From a virus: DNA of 42,889 nucleotides. The translations under genes and the position numbers were made by a program. The notes beneath the pieces are model-generated. The model saw only the letters and a list, made by a program, of their open reading frames with translations, did no database searches and was not told where the DNA came from. Shown one piece after another: positions 40,034 through 42,889 of this stretch. The stretch covers positions 1-42,889 of the IMG/VR virus record IMGVR_UViG_3300046829_000089; one strand, given 5' to 3'. Positions within the stretch are counted from its first letter, which is position 1. Every line of letters starts with the position of its first letter.

Positions 40034-40287
40034 GGTCCAGGTTGCTCGGGTTCCCAGCAGGCTGGCACATGAACAGTGTACGGCTCCAATGCTTGGCAGG
40101 CACGGCGGGTTTCCTTGATGCCGGCGGTAATCAGCCGATGCACGCAACCAGATACGCTTTCATTGGGTAAACGGAAACGGTCCAGGTTGTTAAACTGCTC
40201 GGCCGTCATGCGCACGTAGACAATCTTTCCCCCTTTCTCCCTGAATCGCGCAAGGCTGGCAGCGTTGTACTCGGCGCGGGTTTTCAT
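40030..40287 (-). CDS. Putative ribbon-helix-helix DNA-binding protein
   Basis: 85 residues from ATG 40287 (ATGA overlap). KIVYVRMTAEQFNNLDRF, then SVSGCVHRLITAGIKE reads as strand-helix-helix, the pattern of ribbon-helix-helix repressors and antitoxins. No toxin partner is visible. As last gene of a leftward unit next to a multi-site operator region it is a candidate repressor. It overlaps the primase 3' end by four bases. Confidence 0.62.
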   Translation of the reverse strand: MKTRAEYNAASLARFREKGGKIVYVRMTAEQFNNLDRFRLPNESVSGCVHRLITAGIKETRRACQALEPYTVHVPACWEPEQPGP

Positions 40288-40643
40288 GGCTGCACCCGGC
40301 AATTGACGACGACTTGTGCAGGCGTTGCCCATGCCGGGCAATCCCATGCGTACGTGCGCTCGCAACCGAAAGGCGAACACACCCCGTTCGGCAGATACCA
40401 TGCTTGCAGGTACCACGCGCTTGCGCCCGTCTGATCGATCGGCGCCAGGTCAAATGGCTCCATTGAATCGACAAAGACCGTATCGGTATCAGATTGCGTC
40501 CACTGCACCGCGTACAGGCCATTCTGCGGACCGTAGACGGTGCCGGAGTACGTGAGGCTGTCGCTGACAGGCAACAGCACCGTAAATCGCTCAGGGAGCG
40601 CCTGGGCACTGGCAACGGCAGCCAGGATGAGGGCGGGGATCAT
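40284..40643 (-). CDS. Secreted Cys-containing early protein
   Basis: 119 residues from ATG 40643. IPALILAAVASAQA is a short signal peptide with a likely cut after AQA. The mature part has four Cys near the end (CSPFGCERTYAWDCPAW, VNC) that can form disulphides in the periplasm. GGAG nine bases upstream. Expected to act in the envelope; superinfection exclusion is one possibility. Confidence 0.7.
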   Translation of the reverse strand: MIPALILAAVASAQALPERFTVLLPVSDSLTYSGTVYGPQNGLYAVQWTQSDTDTVFVDSMEPFDLAPIDQTGASAWYLQAWYLPNGVCSPFGCERTYAWDCPAWATPAQVVVNCRVQP

Positions 40644-40831
40644 GGGGATTGACTCCGTAGCTGATTGTCGAATTGTTCGCGCATGCGCCGGGCATCCTGC
40701 GCCCACATGCGCAAGCGTGTTTCCAGGGATGCCGTTGGGATATGGTTAGCGTCTCGGCGCATGCTTGGATCAAGCCATTGGCCATCGCAGGACGCGCTAC
40801 CGTCGCGGCTGGGGTATGGGTTGTGCGTCAT
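40640..40831 (-). CDS. Small hypothetical protein
   Basis: 63 residues, coupled at both ends. Begins MTHNPYPSRDGSASCDG; C-terminal helix SLETRLRMWAQDARRMREQF. No known domain. Confidence 0.62.
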   Translation of the reverse strand: MTHNPYPSRDGSASCDGQWLDPSMRRDANHIPTASLETRLRMWAQDARRMREQFDNQLRSQSP

Positions 40832-40832
40832 G

Positions 40833-41264
40833 TCAGCGCGTCCAGTAGTCGATGCCGAAAAAATCTACGGACGTGTAATCCATCTGCAATTCTCTAGCGG
40901 CGCGCTCCCAGTCAATACAATTGTTTGGCCATCTCGCGTCGCTATTGATTGCGCCTATGTCATCGGCAAGCTCTTGAGCGTAAGTCTCAAAATACGAGTC
41001 ACGGATCAGTGTGACCGAATACCAATCGCCGCGCCATTGTTCGTCGCCGCCGTTGCCTTTGCATTCCTCAAGCAACGTATTGAGCATTGCAAGTTCTGCG
41101 GCTTCTTCCGGGAACACTTCCGCCCATCCTTCGGAGTTTTCTGTCTCCGTTCCGTCTGGAGCTGTCAGTGTGCAACGTTCCCGTTCTTCTTCCAATTCCT
41201 CAACGCGCGCGATCACGTCGCGCAGGTCGATTATGTCTTGCATGTTGTCAATTTCGCGTTCCAT
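40833..41264 (-). CDS. Acidic ArdA-like antirestriction candidate
   Basis: 143 residues from ATG 41264 with GGGAGTC upstream. Strongly acidic (RVEELEEERER, VFPEEAAELAM). The C-terminal half, RDSYFETYAQELADDIGAI then CIDWERAARELQMDYTSVDF, is a pattern found in many phage and plasmid genes and resembles part of ArdA, the DNA-mimic that inhibits type I restriction. ArdA function is inferred from acidity and pattern. The gene is complete. Confidence 0.65.
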   Translation of the reverse strand: MEREIDNMQDIIDLRDVIARVEELEEERERCTLTAPDGTETENSEGWAEVFPEEAAELAMLNTLLEECKGNGGDEQWRGDWYSVTLIRDSYFETYAQELADDIGAINSDARWPNNCIDWERAARELQMDYTSVDFFGIDYWTR

Positions 41265-41339
41265 AACGTGACTCCCAGTTAATCGCAGGATTGCGACCGA
41301 TACTGCGCACTCACAAGGGAATGCGCAGGGGCGGGGCAA

Positions 41340-41498
41340 TCAGGCGCGAACCGATCGGTTGAACCGCGCCAGCCATTCGTATGCGGTCAACACTTCATAG
41401 CGCGCGGTATTCACCTTGTCGGCGACGCTACGCTGCCACGTCTCGAAAACAGGTAGGCCAGTGGCGCGATTCACGATAATCCAGCTGTTGCACATCAT
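41340..41498 (-). CDS. Small conserved-type phage protein
   Basis: 52 residues; ATG ATG at 41498/41495 overlaps the previous stop (ATGATG with TGA). Sequence pattern SWIIVNRATGLPVFETW, then VNTARYEVLTAYEWLARFN recurs in my memory in short phage early genes of unknown role. Too short for many gene finders. Confidence 0.68.
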   Translation of the reverse strand: MMCNSWIIVNRATGLPVFETWQRSVADKVNTARYEVLTAYEWLARFNRSVRA

Positions 41499-41875
41499 GG
41501 CGCCACCTTGGCCAGTGCGGCGCCGTTGTCATCGGCGTGCAGATCGCAAATTCTCCCGTGTGCATCATCGCCACGCGAACGATGTTGTTTTGCGGACTCG
41601 TGCAGGACATGGATCACGCTGCGCAATTCCGCCACAAGCTCGTCATGGGCGTTGCAGGCGCGGACGATGAAGGCACAGTCTGCGTTGCGCGTCTCTACGC
41701 CGCCGTATCCGTGGTAGTCGTCGCCGAGAATTTCAAGCGCATAAGGCATATTCTCTACGCGCGGCCCTTGCACCATAGAGCCATACGCATACCCGCGCGG
41801 GTCTATACGATGAGTCCACGGCCCCGGCGTGCGCTGCGTTGCGGCGAGTGTGTTTTGTGTCAATTTTGTACCCAT
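41495..41875 (-). CDS. First gene of the leftward accessory unit
   Basis: 126 residues behind GGGAG. Contains TPGPWTHRIDPRGYAYGSM, then ALEILGDDYHGYGG and ADCAFIVRACNAHDELVAEL, a module common in phage early proteins (PGPW ... A-x-FI-x-x-AxNxHDELV). The function is unknown. Expressed from the TTGACT/TACACT promoter about 45-70 bases upstream. Confidence 0.75.
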   Translation of the reverse strand: MGTKLTQNTLAATQRTPGPWTHRIDPRGYAYGSMVQGPRVENMPYALEILGDDYHGYGGVETRNADCAFIVRACNAHDELVAELRSVIHVLHESAKQHRSRGDDAHGRICDLHADDNGAALAKVAP

Positions 41876-41918
41876 TTTCGACTCCCAATTGTTAAGGCGG
41901 GATGCCTAACATGTGTGT

Positions 41919-41946
41919 AGTGTATAACATGGGTGACGTAAGTCAA
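41919..41946 (-). promoter_or_regulatory. Leftward sigma70 promoter (TTGACT-16-TACACT)
   Basis: On the minus strand TTGACT (41946-41941) and TACACT (41924-41919) with a 16-base spacer drive the unit 41875-40030. The start point should be near 41912, giving a short leader with a GTTAGGC segment and the copy of CAATTGTTAA at 41886-41895. It lies just outside the GGAACA array, so proteins bound there could affect it. Confidence 0.75.
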
Positions 41947-41978
41947 GTGAGGAAAGTGTAAGAAAATGTAAAGATGAT

Positions 41979-42156
41979 GGAACATCGAAGGAACAGTGTT
42001 CGGAACATTGTGGAAACGGCAGTAGATCAAGGGAACAGAGGGAACAGAGTATTGAAGGGGATAGATATATATATATACTACTTATCCCCAACGCGTAGAT
42101 TTTACAGCTACATGGGGTTTTGCCTGTTCCAAGCGTTCCGTCCGTTCCAGTGTTCC
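41979..42156. repeat. GGAACA / (T/C)GTTCC box array around an AT-rich core (candidate origin or operator)
   Basis: GGAACA occurs at 41979, 41990, 42002, 42032 and 42041, with a GGAAAC variant at 42012; the last two extend to GGAACAGAG. On the other side of the core the opposite orientation appears as TGTTCC or CGTTCC at 42125, 42134, 42143 and 42151. Spacing is mostly 9-12 bases, near one helical turn. TGTTC-G-GAACA (41997-42007) is itself palindromic. The array brackets an inverted repeat and a promoter. It is non-coding: the small terminase gene starts downstream. Confidence 0.9.
42052..42089 (+). promoter_or_regulatory. AT-rich core with GGGGATA/TATCCCC inverted repeat and sigma70-like promoter
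   Basis: GGGGATA (42057-42063) pairs with TATCCCC (42083-42089) across 19 bases dominated by an alternating AT run (42065-42077), which should unwind easily. TTGAAG (42052-42057), 16 bases, TATACT (42074-42079) also reads as a rightward promoter for the terminase and late genes. Either DNA unwinding, promoter, or both are possible uses. Confidence 0.7.
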
Positions 42157-42276
42157 AAGGCAATTGTGACAAATGTGAAGACAATTGTTAAATTGGAAGG
42201 CAGGAGCAAGGGCTCGGACCAGCTACTCGCTGGACGACGCTTGCCAAGCGCATCGCGAACGGCTAAATTCGCAAAC

Positions 42277-42738
42277 ATGTTCGATCAAGCAAAAGCGGAC
42301 CAGGTGTGCGAGCGCGTTTACGATGGCTTGCCCATTATCACCGCGTGTCGCGAGGTCGGCGTGCCACGGCAAACGCTGTACGACTGGGAGGCGAAAAACC
42401 AACCCTTCGCCGTACAGCTCGCGCGCGCTCGATCGGCAAATTGTGATGCACTCGTTGACCAATGCCTTGAGATTGCCGACGACGAGACGCACGATTGGGC
42501 GCTGAGCAAAAAAGGCGTCATCTGTGACGAGGTCGCCATTGGTCGCGCGAGACTGCGAGTTGACACTCGTCTCAAGCTGGTCGCCAAGCTGGATCCCAAG
42601 CGCTATGGCGACCGCATCCAGTCCGACGTTGACCTGAACGTCAAGGTGACGCTCGTCAACCCGTTCCAGATCGCACAGGACGCCGCAAGCGCTGCGCTCG
42701 CGCCTGTGGCCATGCTCGACAAGCCAGACAATGGCTGA
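42277..42738 (+). CDS. terS: Terminase small subunit
   Basis: 153 residues if started at ATG 42277. The N-terminal helix-turn-helix (QVCERVYDGLPIITACREVG then VPRQTLYDWEAKN) recognises phage DNA; the middle helix (FAVQLARARSANCDALVDQC) forms the oligomer ring; RLRVDTRLKLVAKLDPKRYG and DVDLNVKVTLVNPF are typical of terminase small subunits. Ribosome-binding site is weak; a TTG at 42241 would give a longer N-terminus. It overlaps the next gene by 8 bases. The box array just upstream could be its packaging target. Confidence 0.88.
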   Translation: MFDQAKADQVCERVYDGLPIITACREVGVPRQTLYDWEAKNQPFAVQLARARSANCDALVDQCLEIADDETHDWALSKKGVICDEVAIGRARLRVDTRLKLVAKLDPKRYGDRIQSDVDLNVKVTLVNPFQIAQDAASAALAPVAMLDKPDNG

Positions 42739-42889
42739 ACCGCGCCTGGCGCTCATGGGCGCTGCTGGCAAGGGCCGCGACATCTATCGCGCTGTACGCG
42801 AGCAAATCAATCGCATGCGTCTGCAAGGCATTGAGCCCAAAGTCGTCTGGGTTGGCCAGGACACAGTGGACGCCATCCATGCGCTGTGG
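42731..42889 (+). CDS. Small protein next to terminase genes, 5' part (continues at base 128)
   Basis: ATG 42731 in the overlap ATGGCTGA opens the frame MAEPRLALMGAAGKGRDIYR and runs off the right end. The continuation is the frame ending at 304 on the left end. See the left-end entry for the joined protein. Confidence 0.8.
   Translation, partial: MAEPRLALMGAAGKGRDIYRAVREQINRMRLQGIEPKVVWVGQDTVDAIHALW
42763..42889. repeat. Terminal redundancy, right copy
   Basis: Identical to 1-127. Removing one copy closes the circle and restores one continuous gene across the junction. Confidence 0.93.

Larger units (their letters stand above)
41886..42191. repeat. CAATTGTTAA direct repeats and CAATTGT/ACAATTG inverted repeat around the array
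   Basis: CAATTGTTAA is at 41886-41895 and again at 42182-42191, bracketing the intergenic region. CAATTGT (42161-42167) and ACAATTG (42181-42187) also form 7-bp arms with a 13-nt spacer. They may bind the same factor. Given the AT-rich content some chance matching is possible. Confidence 0.6.

Noticed and set aside
40030-40287. Toxin-antitoxin pair with the ribbon-helix-helix protein as antitoxin
   Set aside because: The overlapping upstream gene encodes a signal-peptide protein, not a recognisable toxin.
41979-42156. CRISPR array
   Set aside because: Repeats are only 6-9 bases with 9-12 base spacing and reverse orientation halfway; no cas genes.
41974-42276. N-terminal extension of the small terminase through the box array
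   Set aside because: Open by chance across the repeats; the product would be unlike terminases before MFDQ, and the first 100 codons have no coding signature.
1-42889. Lysogeny module (integrase, attachment site, CI-like repressor)
   Set aside because: No integrase or recombinase motif seen; the only HTH proteins are a minimal winged helix and a ribbon-helix-helix candidate.

Overview
The window is one essentially complete genome of a tailed, podovirus-like double-stranded DNA phage. Its last 127 bases (42763-42889) repeat its first 127 (1-127), so it is a circular contig of about 42,762 unique bases, and one gene runs across the junction. Most coding sequence is GC-rich with G/C-rich third codon positions. 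The promoters look like bacterial sigma70 promoters, and there is a lipobox protein and a murein-cleaving endolysin. These point to a Gram-negative, GC-rich bacterial host, perhaps Beta- or Gammaproteobacteria; this is inference only. I found no integrase, no convincing CI-like repressor, no DNA or RNA polymerase, no reverse transcriptase, no tRNA and no CRISPR array. A lytic phage using host polymerases is the simplest reading.

Layout. (1) 42277-24309 through the junction, plus strand: small terminase, a small unknown gene, large terminase, portal, scaffold, major capsid, five capsid-side genes (one a LamG-like lectin), tail tubular A and B, a GNAT-like gp13 analogue, a gp14-like internal protein, a virion transglycosylase, an internal protein with a degenerate GGDEF domain, another large internal protein, and a long fibre/tailspike with a pectate-lyase-like beta-helix. 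The order follows T7 genes 8-17, although T7's replication and transcription genes are absent. (2) 32559-24306, minus strand: a leftward operon of small genes, many joined by ATGA or GTGA overlaps. It contains an SSB-tipped protein, a RecB/Cas4-like PD-(D/E)XK nuclease, a compact PPCQ cytosine-methyltransferase-like protein, several Cys-rich small proteins and three small membrane or secreted proteins. (3) 32652-40033, plus strand: a winged-helix regulator, RuvC-like resolvase, endolysin, DUF1353 protein, membrane/holin/lipoprotein genes, an Ig-like protein and a VirE-type primase-helicase. (4) 41875-40030, minus strand: six small accessory genes, including an acidic ArdA-like candidate and a ribbon-helix-helix candidate.

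Control. Regions 2 and 3 diverge from two near-consensus sigma70 promoters that physically overlap (32579-32621), which suggests a mutually exclusive switch. Region 4 starts at a sigma70-like promoter (41919-41946). Its only clear intrinsic terminator (38237-38267) lies beyond the oppositely oriented primase gene, so its transcripts may run antisense to primase. The roughly 400-bp gap before the small terminase holds the most striking non-coding structure: five GGAACA boxes on the left and four (T/C)GTTCC boxes in opposite orientation on the right. They flank an AT-rich core with a GGGGATA/TATCCCC inverted repeat and an embedded promoter, and make a strong candidate for a replication origin or multi-site operator.

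Other points for follow-up: a GGDEF-fold domain in a predicted ejected virion protein; two out-of-frame ORFs nested in the same gene whose third-position GC is higher than that of the host frame; and a series of possible glycan-binding decoration proteins.
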